A stretch of DNA of 64,000 nt from Hermodice carunculata (taxonomy: Eukaryota > Annelida > Polychaeta > Eunicida > Amphinomidae), in contig OZ026617.1 of assembly GCA_964020975.1 (NCBI GenBank), positions 34,061,708 to 34,125,707 on the forward strand, given 5' to 3'. Made by a program: the position numbers and the translations under genes. Of the stretch, positions 44,901-56,099 are shown in pieces. The notes under the pieces were generated by a model. The model was not told the DNA's origin and searched no databases. It worked only from the letters and a program-made list of their open reading frames with translations. Positions within the stretch are counted from its first letter, which is position 1. Each line of letters opens with the position of its first letter.

Positions 44901-47900
44901 AGGAATGTTTTCATCCCATGGAAGTAAAATGTCACTTGGCTGACATGTTCACCTCTGCATGTGACTCAAGTAAAAAAATTCCATAAACAAAGATGAAATT
45001 TCATATATAAATACTTCCTGATTTGAAAGATGGGTATAGGAGTTCAGTTACCTCCAAACAGATGAAGACCACAAGGGCACAGGTGGCTGCAAAGCAGACC
45101 ATCTCTGACTGCCAGTACAGGCCCGGAGTGAACACCGCGATAGCTAACAGATGGAAGTACTTCCTGACGATGGTGGACACTTCCTGTTGCCTGCCCACAC
45201 CATGTGCCACTTCCTGAACACGACTTGAGGTGTGTGATACATGTAGCTCTTGATACTGATTTGCACTCCGTTGCATCTCTCCTTCAGAGCTTGACCACTG
45301 AGCTGCTTTGTCCGGCGGACATGTTTCGTAAAGTTCTTTCCTGTTTTCACCTTGCCTTGGCCCTTTGTCTTCCCAAGGCTTGACGGTCAAAGCTTCAGCT
45401 GAAGTCGTTTCTGTCGAGTGGTAAACCACAATTGCCACCGCAGCTCCAATGCTTATGACCCAGTGACAGAACAGGGCAATCTGATATCAACACAAAGAAT
45501 TGCTGAAATAAAACTACATTCAACATACGTAATATTTATTTTTCCGCAAAAAAAAAGAAAAACAAAAACAAAACAAAAAAACCCCACACAGTACATCAGT
45601 TTGTTTTTACTTGTTCACTTGTTACCACTAGTATGAAGAAGGAAAACTATCTTTCCTTCAAACTCAGGTTAAAATGGAAAATTGTGTACAAAATGGTACG
45701 AAGACGAACTTTTGTTCACTCTACTGTAGCATCATCAAATTTTGCTAATTTGCAGCAGTACTATGAACTTTTATAATATACGTGTGATCAAAATCCATCA
45801 AAATGAAATATAAGAATGGAGCCCAAATGGTGAGAGGGGGTCACAGAATTTCGAAATGCTTGTGCCCAGATGAGCCAAAATATCTGAGTTGAGCCCCATT
45901 CAACTGGCAAATATTTGGATCCACAACATCCATCTGTTACAGGGCCATACATTCTGCACCACACTGGTGCTACCCAACCACCATTATGATGACAAAATGT
46001 TTAACCATTGGCATAGCATCCTGGCAGCCCTGATTTCCATTTAACCCTTTGCCAGCCCAAATCACACAAAAGCTTCTGGACATAATTAATGCCTGTTTTA
46101 ATGTCCTCATTTGAATTGCATGTTAAAATTTTTGCTGAGAATTATAGATAAAACCTGTCTTCAAGGCATGCTCTAGCTTAACAGCTTTCCCTGATGCAAG
46201 ATGGGACATGTTGCACCCAACCCCTTTCAAAGAAAGCTGTTGACTCGGTCTTATTCTGCTCCAGAAAGCATTAAAAACTTATTCATCAGTGATGGAATTT
46301 AATAACAAGAGGCCTATGGGCCTAATGCTCTGCTGATCACCATCACCAAAAAATCAGTTTGTGAAAAGTATTCAATCCACAAACTTGAAAAATTAATTAC
46401 CCTGGTAAGGTTAGCCCTATTATGCAAAATCAAACTTCCAGATGATACACATATGTGGGACATTTGGCATCATTTGCCTCATTCTTTATAAAGATATTTT
46501 GAATTAAATGTCCTAACTTCTTTTAAGTGCTTAATGACATTCAAGGTCACAAAATCATTGGGTCTTAGTGACCCAAAACATAGGTCACCAAGTGGATCAA
46601 TTGTGTTCAGATTGGATAATAACTTTTCAAGTTACTGAAGAAAAACAATGAACTTGACAAGTGCCAAAGTCCATAATTATTGGGTCACGGTGACCCATGA
46701 AATAGGTCACCAAGTACAGTTTTATGTACAATATAATCAAGTGCAATTTTGACCTGCAGGCTCAATTCACTTTGCCACTGATGTCCAAGCTACAACCTGC
46801 CTTAACAAAATCACATCTTTCAACTTTACAGGCACGTTGGCCTCACAAAAATATGTCAAGGTCACTGATATTACATAACATTCTAGCATTAGACATGCTC
46901 TATATATCCTATACATTGGGCAAGTCTAATCCTATTACTTTTCCAGATATGGAATTTTATATCTCAAACACCTTTTGGCTCATAATTTCTGTCAAATTAA
47001 AGGTGGTGCCACTGGTATCATTAGAAACTTAGATTTTGACCTCCCCACCAATTTCATGAAGATCCACCAAAAATTTAAGATGCTAGAGCATTCAGAACAT
47101 TTTCAAATTGACCCATATATACTGTAGGTGGCACCACCAATATCAAACTTGACCTAGATTTTCATACACCCTATAAGTCCTGAAAGTTACACTGGGTTAG
47201 CTTGAAAACTGTGGACTGTGCTGCACTAACAAGCAAAATTTATGGATGGATGGACAGATAGACAGATACGAGCAGTTGTAGAAGCTCTGCGACCTTACTT
47301 CAGCAGAGCTAAAAACTGAAGTTGATGACATTTGGCCAGTTGAAAGGGGAAATGTTCAGCATAAAAAGTTCTGCCAATGCTGCTTACATACCCGGACTTT
47401 GCTGCAGATGATGTAGCCCACCAAAGGGTCCCTGGTCAGACTGAGGTAGCAGTAAGGCACGGCAACAAAGACCATGATTGTGACATGAGTGGCTGCGTGG
47501 CCCAGGAAAGTGTGGGTCTGAGGAATGAGGTATGTGGCCACTACCACCAACACACAGCAGAACACTGCACACTGTGTCCCATGCAAATGTAAACAAGCAT
47601 CCGTCATCAAATGGCTGTATCATACTGCATATTCAATAACATTGAGCACACATTGATGTATCAAAGCTACATGTACATGTACAGTGGTTGGTACCTGCTA
47701 TAGAGATTAATCTCTCAAAACAGTCATTTCTTTGTTAAATTTGCATGACCCCCGATAAGAAAGTCGACCACTTCTCACTGACAAAAAGGGTGATCTTAAA
47801 GAGTGAGTGCTACCATAGTTACATGTGGAAATGATGAGTCATGTAGCATTGTATCCATTGGTTGTGGGGGTTTTTTTGTGTGTGTGTTTTACATTGTATC

Positions 47901-50900
47901 CATAGACATGATGAAATTGACACTTTTGGGAATATGTGTATGCAGATGTACAATTTTTCCCCAAAGAATACACAACACAACTTAAATGTGATTGAAATGG
48001 TAAGGTACACATCCTGCTTTTAGCTTCATGAACGGCCCCTGTTGTCCAAAACTTGTTCATCCAAGGCTGACTAATCACAAATACAGACAAGCTCAAAGTG
48101 GCACAGAAAGAGGTACAATTAGGTAAAAACACAGTGGGTGGAAAAATGTGAGCCCTTTTTTATTTTGGTGATGAAAATTCAGATATCCCACTGTTTCAGG
48201 TTACGTTGAACCTTAGTAAGTGACGAGCAATATGCAGTTTATAAATCAATAAGAATCACTTGGTAGTACCCTATCCCATAGCTCTACCACATTTACAATA
48301 TTCTTTTATTTTTCTCAGAAAGGGTTGAAAAAAAGACAAAACCCTGAGAAAATGTTAAAGTCAAAAGTGATAATAGAAGGAAAAGGTTTAACGTAATATG
48401 ATGATCTGAACTTACACCCATAAACACAGATACTTCATCAACAGAGTCAGATTTCCACAGATGCAACTGAAAAGGTACAACATTCATAAAAGAACTTAGA
48501 CATTTTGTTAGGCTTTTCAACAAGGATTCATAAACTAGAACAACATACATATACAGTGGTTTCAAAATGCCAAAAAACATAGGTTTTTTTTACGTGTTTA
48601 TATTTTTTAAAGTTTGGAAAGTGTGCATTTAGTTACATATACTTTACTACTGGTTATAATCACTGTCTAACACCTTTTTTTCAAATTTGGATACTATAAA
48701 CTATTCTTTTTTTCCTGTGTTTTTATTTTTTGTGTTTTCTTGTTTAAATCAAATACTCTCCTTTAAAAATGTGACTACTGTGTTCAATTTCTTCTTACCT
48801 CCCTCTCGAAACAACTCTCTAAATTTCAAAAATACTGTAAACTAATTTGTTTCTCTAGTGTTTTTCTCGTTTTAACTAAATCTTCTACTGAAAATAATGT
48901 GACAATAGTGCTTTTTTCTTTCATCCCTCACAAAACTGGTAATTTTTGCTTAAAAATGCATGCATTTCAATACATTGGATTAAGTATGATGGATGGGGTA
49001 TATTTCAGTACTATACTTTCTTTGTTTAAAATTGTAATTTCAGATCCCATGATTTTGTCAAACCTTTCAGATAGTTTTCAGAAATCTATTTTTGGGGCAA
49101 ATTATCTTGGCAAAGAAGCACCATCACACAACATGAAACAGCTTTTATAAATTTCTCACATCAAAGAAACAATTTTACCTGTTGTCAGCCCAAATATGAC
49201 ATAAAAACACATGATGCAGTACATACCTGTTTGCCCACGTGACAGGCACAAGCATAGAGAAAGAACACAACTCCCTGGCCTACCACAGCAGCCTCACCCA
49301 GGGTGAAGCTGTGGGGTAGACACAGATGCAGCATAGGTAGGAATGCCACCAGGATCAACAGAAAGGCGCAGACAAGAGTTATCTGTAAACCCTTCAGTTC
49401 TGCAAGCAAACCAAAATTTATACCATGTTTCCTTCTACGAAGGAATTACTCTTGTTTCACTGTGGATTCACAGAAGCTACTTGTCAATCATTTTTTATGT
49501 TACCCCCCCCCCCCAAAGGGCAGTTTCTATTAATGTTTTATTGAAGTCATGTCAATTGCTCAACCATTGTTCTATCCAAAGTAAACCTTTTTTTCACATC
49601 TAGAAATTAAGAACTCAGAGGGTGACAAAAATTTCTGCATGTTTGGGAAAAACACATGATAAAAAGGTATACTGCTATTGAACTTTGCACGTCGCATCGG
49701 CTTCAAAAGTTCCAGAATTCACACAGCATCAAAGGGAAAGGAGTGGGATACAATACTAACCAAAATAATTTGCTACCTCCATTAATTTTGACTCCTGTGG
49801 TTTGTTTGTATTGTTTTTTTCCTAAAAGGGTTCAGGATTATTATTATTATTATCCAATGAATATGTGCTACGACCAATTGTGTTGAAACAATAATGCCTA
49901 TATACACATTTATTATACTGTAAAGGCAACTCTCATCCTTTTTGAGTATTTCTCATGTGGGTGGTGAAAAAAAAATTCCCTGTATTTTCTACTCTAGTAG
50001 TTTGGACTTTCCACATGTGCATTATCCCTTTCCCCCTTAAACCAGCCAATACCGACTGGTGGTCAAATGTCATCTGCTTTAGCGTTTTCAACTAATTTCA
50101 ACAGTAATGAAAATAAAAAAAAATAATAAAAAATAATTTGTCTCAGAATTGCAGACGCAACCTATCAAGATAACATGCCCCAGATCACCAGCTTTCCTTG
50201 GCATGGGTTGGAGAATTAGTGCCCAACCCATGCCAAGGAAAGCTGTTGACTCAGTCTTAATTCAAGGGTGACAGGTTAATGTGAAACTGAACATAGATGA
50301 ATACCTGAACAGCTGCAGAGCAACCACACTGTAGCCACTGTGATGACTGCATATCTGTAAATATGGTCCCAGATTTGAGCAAACAACCTTTTGTTTGTTT
50401 GGCGATGACTCCTTGTGTTCGACTGGTTGTTGTTGTTCATTAGGTGTGACCAGTAGAAGAACACAGTCCATGGCATCATCAGCATGGCAAACACTGGCAA
50501 CACTTGGCTCCCTGAAACACACACAGCTGCAATTGATATGGCTATGGAGATTATAGTACCTTGACTTCAAGCTTGGTGATATCCCTGCAAATTTATAGTA
50601 CATTTACATCATGTACATGTTACTTCTATAGTTACAAGAGCACTGTGTGAACAGCCGCTCTTTCAGCTGACCTTGACCTTCAACCTGTATGAAGTCCCAC
50701 CCTGGTCTAGTGGTATCCTGAAATGCTCCTATATAATTTTTAAGCAACTGGCCCAGCAGTTTTGCAGAATAACGCTTTCCCAAGATTTTGTTAGGGGGAG
50801 AAAAACAACAACAATTTTACTTCAAATATGAAAATCACTGGAGCATGTCCATTTGAAGAGAGTCTGTAAAGACCCACCCAAAGTACATGTACACCATATT

Positions 50901-53900
50901 TGAAGTGGATCTGGTTGATGGTTTTGGAGTGGTCGAAACAATGAATTGCCATTGCAGTCCTCACTGATCTTACAGTGTAATCAACAGAAATACATGCATC
51001 AACCAGTAAGTACCCAAAATGAAAAATTCATTTAAAATCAGGGATATGCAGCATCACCACCTAGTGAACAAAACTCTGTTTGACCCTTCCACAAGATACT
51101 TTTCCATCAAATTTCAGCACAATCTCAGACATGGTTTTTGAGTTGAAAATAACTTGAACCCACCAAAATACATTTTAAAAAAAAGAAGAAGAAACAACCA
51201 AAGTGACATCTGTTGAGCAATTAAGGTCTAAAGTCCCCAGACAATTTGCCAGGCAGTTTTGAAGAAAATCTTTTTAAGATTAATTTTTGCCAAAAAAATG
51301 AACAACAAAATTCATACAAAATCTAAAAATCAATGGAGTGTGACCATTTGAACAAAATGGGTACAGATACACCTAAGGTACATTCCTCTCAAGTTTGAAG
51401 CGCATCTGGTTGATGGTTTTGGAGAAGAAGACAAAATGGTGAATTTCCATCCCAATCCCCATGGACTTAGATAGTAATCAATAAGAATGCATGCATGAAC
51501 AGACAAATACCCAGATTGGAAAATTTATCAAAAATCACAGACCCACAGTATCAGCACCTAGAGAACAATAATTGGTTTAGTGCTCGCACAAGCTATATTT
51601 CCACCATGTTTCAAAACAATTTGAGTGACCATATTGGAAAAAAAAAAAGTCAGAAATAGCCTCAACACAAAAAATTTGCAAAAACTAGAGAAAAAAAAAA
51701 ACAAACCCAGTGCCACCTGTTGAACACATTAAGGTCTAGTGGTCCCCAGAAGTGCCCCAATGCAATTTCAAAGCAATTGGCCAAGCACTTTGGGAAAAGA
51801 TTTTGCAAAAAAATGAACAAAATATCATTAGAAATCTAAAAATCACTGAAGCATGACCATTTGCACAATTTGGTAGAGACCCAAAATAGGTATAATCAGC
51901 AAGTTTAAGGAGAATATGGCCTGCTGTTTTGGAGAAGTCAAAAATGTGAAACGTAAACAGACAGATGACGTATCACCGCCCATCCTATAATCCCGGTTGA
52001 CTGGCAAATCAGCTGAGGTAGCAAGATTTTATGATGAAATGTTGCACATTCTGGGACCAAAAAATATTTAATGCATTACACCATATCAATTTTTTTTAAA
52101 AAAAGTGTTAATCATGTCATTGTCGCATCATCAGTGTGATCCAGCCTTTTGAATCAGTGTCTTTATGGCTCAACAGGAAACTGTCAGGAGGCTACTTTCT
52201 TGCCCTTTGACAGCACATGAATTTGGGAATACTCAGTAGATTCTTAATCATAGAAACAACTAAAACCAGAGTCATGCCCGGGGGCATGAATGTCTCACCA
52301 GCATAATTCAAGCCACTCCGAAGTTTTTCTATAATGCTGATTCCAGCATGATGTAACCATTGAAGTATGACAGTAACAGTACAAATCTGTAGTGACCATC
52401 ACTATAAATCATTTACCCAAGTATGAAATCCCCACCCAGTGCAGTTAGTGAAATAATGCCACTCCGAAGTTTTTTGTTGACGGACGTCCGGAAAGTGACT
52501 GCTTAGTCTCGCCACCAGCTGATGCTGGCGAGACAAAAATGACTGAAAAGTTTAAGACTCACTTGGCTACTGTATTGAACAACTGTCAGTTGACTGTTAC
52601 ACACCCATGTGACACAATGTGTGGTTTTGGTTGCTGACTCTGCTTGACACTTCTGGTTTATGCACACATGTATACTGGTGTGAACTGGTGAACCTACATG
52701 ATATTAGCTGAGCAAAACAGCATGGCACTAGTTACCCATGATGGAAACACTGCTTTAGAAGAAGGATAGCTCCACACCCCTGGTAGATGAAAAGCCAGGT
52801 CAGGTACAATGGGGGAGGGGGGAGGGTCCAGGTTAAGCTCTTAACTGTTCCTGGGCACGTACATTATGGTTATCATGCTGATAAAGGACAGCGAGATGCC
52901 TATCATACCCGTATGGTATACAAAGCAAATGATTAACATGCGCTGTTATCTGGTGCTGGGTCACTAACTAAATGCCTCTCCACTTAATTGTTTATTGGGG
53001 ATAAAGCTAGACTACACGCTGTGCCTGAACATACAGCTACTTGTTCCCAGTTCTAAAGGAAGGTTTCCAGCATGCACATAAATGATTTTGTGCTAGGTCC
53101 TGTCACTTCAGTGCTGCTGTAAGGTAGTACCACCTGGTGATCAATACCCATAACACTGGTATCTCAAGTACTGGTTGAGAGAGTGTATCCCCTGGTGACC
53201 TTTTCCCCAGAAATGCAAATGCAAAGATCTGTCTACAATGACACAAAAAACTGACCTGGTGGATTATTTTTGCAACTTGATATACAGTAACTTCCTTCAG
53301 TTTTTCAGCAACATTGACATGTATGTTCATAAAAATACTGGTGCGTGTTAATCAGAGGTAGCAGAGGTCAAGAACTTTTTTTCCAGCTTGATGATTGCTG
53401 GTTTTCAATCATCACCAGTCGCTGTGATTGGGAGTTGGGCCATAATACAAGCATTCATTGACACAAGTCTTCAAATGTGTCTTATAATTAGCATATTTCG
53501 CCAAAAGACCGCACACCTCCTTTTCTTATGCTATTGCAAACAAATCATGCCTTATAAACAACTGAACTCCAATCATTTCTTTGTTTTAAAGCTTCAAAGT
53601 CGTCAGATGTCCAATGTGATCTGAGCAGCAGTTTCACATTCTGCTCGCCAGATGGCGACATACCAAAACTTCAAGGAAAAAATTGTGCACAATGTATGCA
53701 AAGTTTATGCTTGGCCAAGTCACAACTTTGGCTGGTCTGGTGGTTTAAGATGATGGATTTACAGTGACATCTTATCTCACAGAATGAAATGACAATGTAC
53801 AATTGAATAAAATCTGGTAAATAGGAATGAAAGTGTGTGTGTGGTGGTGTGAAAGCATGATGAAGACAACCCCACTCAGCACTCCCACCTACAGGCTGAG

Positions 53901-56088
53901 GTAGGTAAAATGTCATGGGTCAGGCACAAAAAATAATGGAACACAAACTCACTGTTGCCATTCATTAACAGGGACTGAGACAATGCAATGGGTACCAGAA
54001 GTGAGCACCACAAGCCTTGTGTGCTGCATTCTCTACAATAAAGAGGAAAAAAAGTGTAGAATATCCCATTTAACAGGTGTTCAAATGAAATTGTCATTCA
54101 ATATTACTATCCATATTCGTCCATGATCATCAGACCACTTCACATGTGAGGTAGCACTGAAGTCACTTCCAAAGAGTTCTGGTTAAATGTATTCATGCCA
54201 TGTCATGCTATACTGTATCACAGATTTTTTCTTCCTTCTATATTTTCCTTGTTCCTAATATTCTAGTAAAAAGGCCAAAATGCATGAACACATTTTAAAT
54301 TCATTAACTGCTTAATATCTAACTTAAGAATTCACAATAAATGCCATGCTGGATGAAGATAATTACATACCTCAATAGGTCTGTTGATTACAGGGCCCCT
54401 ATTTTTGCAAAGCAAATTCACAAAACTAAAACATGCACAATTCTCTTCTTAAGTTAATTTTAGATATCTTATGCTAGGGAATATAAAAAATACAGTACTC
54501 TGGTGTGGCTTTACAATGGAAGTTCAAATTCAGTAATGTGTCAGCAATACAAATTTTAAGCACCAACGATGACTTAAAAAGCTTCCCGCACAAGTGCCAA
54601 TGGAAGTTCAAATTCAGTAATGTGTCAGCAATACAAATTTTAAGCACCAACGATGACTTAAAAAGCTTCCCGCACAAGTGCCAATGGAAGTTCAAATTCA
54701 GTAATGTGTCAGCAATACAAATTTTAAGCACCAACGATGACTTAAAAAGCTTCCCGCACAAGTGCCAATGGAAGTTCAAATTCAGTAATGTGTCAGCAAT
54801 ACACATTTTAAGCACCAACGATGACTTAAAAGGCTTCCCGCACAAGTGCCCCTGTCACTGCCCTCCATTAATTCACGCTTAACATCTTCAAAGACGGTGA
54901 CTGTTCATGTGCCCCATCCTCACCTGAGCTGCCACCCATACTTCTGGTATAATGTTTGTCTTCCACCTGGACTAGTGTCCAGACACCAAGTGATCGTGCA
55001 TGAAGCCAGTAAGGTAACCAAGCACAGCACTGGAAAGTGGAAAATTAGACATGTACTGAAGAGATTTCAAACTACAGTGAAAACTCGTCATAATGACACC
55101 CTCTGTTCCCTAAGAAATGTGTCAGATAACTGAATATGTCAGATGATTGAATCAAACAACAAATAAAATGAACTTTTGTCACTCCACACCAGTGTCATTA
55201 TAATAATGAATTTGTCAGACGTCTGAGTGTCATTACAATGAGGTTTCACTGTACATGTATTATTATTATCCAGTTCGTAAACAGATTGGCTTTACAATCC
55301 AGAAATGGCCAACACATAAGGGAGCCAGCATGCCATTCATGTCATGAATTATGTCATAATACCGTTAAGTTGTCCATACCTACCTGTGTTTGGGACTAAA
55401 AGCTTGCCAAACTTGACAGAGAAATAATACGGTCATGTTCTGCCCTTTAAAAGGCCGGGGTATCTTATAAATATGTAGCATTCAGTTTCTGTTGAATCAC
55501 AGACAGTTGGAAAAGAGACCCAACCCCGTGTAACTGGTAAACACAAAAATATACATGTATGTTTACCCTGGAGTTGATGCCAAATCACTTGCCTCTGCCG
55601 AGTCCAGTATTTAATGGACAAAACTGGTCAGGCATTTTGGTACATCCTGTATCTATTTTCATCAGCACTTTCCTGGCCTGTCTGTTGTATAATTCTTATC
55701 TAACACCACTGTCTAGAGAGTAGTTAGCATTTCAGCTTTTGGTAGCACTGAGCCTTTTTTTAATTTGAAAACCACCAATTCACCATTCTTTTTACACTTA
55801 ATGCAACACATATTGATTTATATTCATATCTATTGTATTTGTGTCTTTTTGTCCAGAACCACTATATTTACAGCTTTTTACAGCATAAATAGCTGCTTAC
55901 TGTAATATTGTATGTAAAAAATAAATATACACTACCTGATATGAAGGTCTGAAGCTTTGCATAAATGTACACACAGAAGAGCAGGCCCAACAGAGGGCTG
56001 ATATATACAAATCTCAGCCATGTGGTCCCTTGCTGGTGAAGGCTTGGCATGACTTTGCACATGTAACACTTATATTGCACGGCGTTGC
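38789..56088 (-). CDS. DOLK: Dolichol kinase, eleven exons identified; N-terminus not found
   Basis: CTP-dependent kinase of the ER membrane that makes dolichyl phosphate, the carrier for N-glycosylation, O- and C-mannosylation and GPI anchors. Minus-strand exons: 56088-55936, 54030-53953, 50511-50305, 49399-49227, 48466-48416, 47571-47392, 45480-45052, 43934-43733, 41863-41765, 41000-40923, 38922-38789. All phases agree, giving 593 residues (human is 538 in all). Family marks in order: [107 protein letters not shown]. The GVGDTAAS to KTVEGT stretch matches the CTP-binding cytosolic loop. Many hydrophobic segments fit a multispanning protein. Extra length lies in hydrophilic loops (the [13 protein letters not shown] exon and about 80 residues before RKYFH). 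The first coding exon, which should carry the first membrane helix, lies upstream of 56088. A short candidate (ATG TGC AGG G, near 57438) fits in phase but is weak. Confidence 0.93.
39000..40500. other. DOLK last intron, nothing recognised
   Basis: AT-rich sequence between exons j and k. A minus-strand frame at 40185-40397 has no homology and lacks the required phase. Confidence 0.4.
40526..40757. mobile_element. Hairpin MITE family C, copy in DOLK last intron
   Basis: Core hairpin GAGTCAACAGCTTTTCTTGG and GCCAAGAAAAGCTGGTGAC around a short loop. Flanking text (TTTAGTCACGTTTGGC, GTGTTAAATT) matches the opposite ends of the other copies. The most diverged of the four main copies. Confidence 0.55.
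40923..41000 (-). CDS. DOLK: DOLK exon j (catalytic loop, part 2)
   Basis: After AATTATAG, ends CTTCG|GTAGGT. Encodes [20 protein letters not shown] and PLSYF. KTVEGT completes the CTP-binding region. Confidence 0.94.
41765..41863 (-). CDS. DOLK: DOLK exon i (catalytic loop, part 1)
   Basis: Ends GGCCAG|GTAAGT. Encodes [20 protein letters not shown] and [12 protein letters not shown]. The acceptor is a tandem CAG-TTCCAG; use of the upstream AG would add two residues in frame. Confidence 0.95.
43733..43934 (-). CDS. DOLK: DOLK exon h
   Basis: After TTACTTACAG, ends CCAG|GTGAGA. Encodes [35 protein letters not shown] and CTVPLWCF, closely matching vertebrate DOLK. A hairpin MITE starts only 42 bp upstream, in the preceding intron. 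Confidence 0.95.
43976..44198. mobile_element. Hairpin MITE family C, copy 2
   Basis: Ends AACCCTTTCCCCCTTAA and GGGGAAAGGGTT are inverted repeats. The inside holds GTCAACAGCTTTCCTTGGC and its reverse complement ACCAAGGAAAGCTGTTGAC as a hairpin. It ends 42 bp from DOLK exon h. Confidence 0.75.
44400..44570. repeat. GGGGCAGATCCAG-type repeat with G run
   Basis: GGGGCAGATCCAGAATTTG leads into a 20-base G run. The far side has CATCCCCTCCCCCCTAAAA. This resembles common short non-autonomous elements in invertebrates. A hairpin-like CAACAGCTTTCCCAGG / GAGGAAAGCTACTGATAC pair follows at 44755-44805, a worn relative of family C. Confidence 0.4.
45052..45480 (-). CDS. DOLK: DOLK exon g
   Basis: 429 nt after GATATCAG, ends GGAG|GTAACT. 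A membrane segment ([20 protein letters not shown]), a hydrophilic loop of about 75 residues, then [20 protein letters not shown] and [21 protein letters not shown] is a family signature. Confidence 0.93.
46039..46277. mobile_element. Hairpin MITE family C, copy 3
   Basis: Opens TTTAACCCTTTGCCAGCCC. Contains TTAACAGCTTTCCCTGATGC and AAAGAAAGCTGTTGACTCGG. Diverged copy in the intron between DOLK exons f and g, directly before a family A repeat. Confidence 0.6.
46303..47312 (+). repeat. Family A repeat, full-length copy
   Basis: Starts ATAACAAGAGGCCTATGGGC with GCTCTGCTGATC. Ends with GACAGATAGACAGATACGAG, AGCTCTGCGACC, CAGCAGAGCTAAAAACTG. About 1.0 kb in a DOLK intron. Start and end carry complementary GCTCTGCTGA and TCAGCAGAGC words. 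Confidence 0.75.
47392..47571 (-). CDS. DOLK: DOLK exon f
   Basis: After GGGACACAG, ends CCGG|GTATGT. Encodes two membrane segments and [17 protein letters not shown], equivalent to RRNPLLWLLQF in vertebrates. A second acceptor six bases downstream would also stay in frame. Confidence 0.85.
48416..48466 (-). CDS. DOLK: DOLK exon e (51-nt micro-exon)
   Basis: After CCTTTTCAG, ends at a perfect GTAAGT. Encodes [17 protein letters not shown] in phase 0. It matches the S-x-x-x-V-D segment of the vertebrate protein by position. Confidence 0.75.
48600..48940. repeat. T-rich, diverged tandem duplication
   Basis: Two similar stretches (about 48675-48805 and 48820-48935) share 'ATACTxTAAACTA', 'GTGTTTTTxTxTTTT', 'AATGTGACxAxxGTG' and 'TTTCxTxCCTC' words. 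It lies in the intron between DOLK exons d and e. Non-coding. Confidence 0.45.
49227..49399 (-). CDS. DOLK: DOLK exon d
   Basis: After TTGCTTGCAG, ends AAACAG|GTATGT. Encodes [20 protein letters not shown] and [20 protein letters not shown], matching the conserved P-x-x-F-T-x-G-E-A motif of the family. Confidence 0.9.
50024..50279. mobile_element. Hairpin MITE family C, copy 4
   Basis: Opens TATCCCTTTCCCCCTTAAAC. Core hairpin CCAGCTTTCCTTGGCATGGG and CCCATGCCAAGGAAAGCTG. Ends only 26 bp from the exon c boundary, just past the donor site of DOLK exon c. Confidence 0.75.
50305..50511 (-). CDS. DOLK: DOLK exon c
   Basis: After GTGTTTCAG, ends GTTCAG|GTATTC; phase 1 in and out. Of two open frames, only the one reading [20 protein letters not shown] fits both neighbours. 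It includes a polar Asn/Gln-rich loop ([18 protein letters not shown]) absent from vertebrate DOLK, then a membrane segment. Confidence 0.78.
50635..52030 (+). repeat. Family B repeat, long copy
   Basis: Starts ACAAGAGCACTGTGTGAACA then TTTCAGCTGACC. About three rounds of the module follow ('AGCATGTCCATTTGAA', 'TTTGAAGTGGATCTGG', 'CATCACCACCTAGTGAAC'). Ends ACAGACAGATGACG, CATCCTATAATCCC and ATCAGCTGAGGTAGC. Confidence 0.72.
52031..53950. other. DOLK intron between exons b and c, nothing recognised
   Basis: A short direct repeat CACTCCGAAGTTTTT occurs at about 52314 and 52460, and an inverted pair GTCTCGCCA/TGGCGAGAC at 52507-52535. No gene or complete element identified. Confidence 0.4.
53953..54030 (-). 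CDS. DOLK: DOLK exon b
   Basis: 78 nt after TTGTAGAG, ends AACA|GTGAGT. Encodes [21 protein letters not shown] second AG two bases upstream (before 54032) would break the phase, so the AG at 54032-54031 was chosen. Confidence 0.75.
54514..54849. repeat. 84-bp minisatellite, four near-identical copies
   Basis: CAATGGAAGTTCAAATTCAG recurs at 54514, 54598, 54682 and 54766. Only two or three differences are visible, all in the last copy. 84 is a multiple of three, so both strands stay open as 28-residue peptide repeats; these are artefacts. It sits in the DOLK intron between exons a and b. Confidence 0.95.
55073..55253. mobile_element. TA-flanked MITE with TACAGTGAAA termini
   Basis: Left terminus TACAGTGAAAACTCGTCATA and the reverse complement of the right end TACAGTGAAACCTCATTGTA match at 23 of 28 terminal bases. 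TA at both ends fits a Tc1/mariner-type insertion. 181 bp, non-coding. Confidence 0.75.
55936..56088 (-). CDS. DOLK: DOLK exon a (first identified)
   Basis: After acceptor TGTTTGCAG, ends TCAG|GTAGTG; phase 1 in and out. Encodes [13 protein letters not shown] and a membrane segment [22 protein letters not shown] matches the vertebrate protein after its first helices, so coding sequence is missing upstream. Confidence 0.8.
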
Positions 56089-56099
56089 CTGCAAACACA

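Noticed and set aside
54474-54882. Repetitive proteins of about 120 residues on both strands
   Set aside because: Caused by an 84-bp tandem repeat whose period is a multiple of three; present equally on both strands and inside a DOLK intron.
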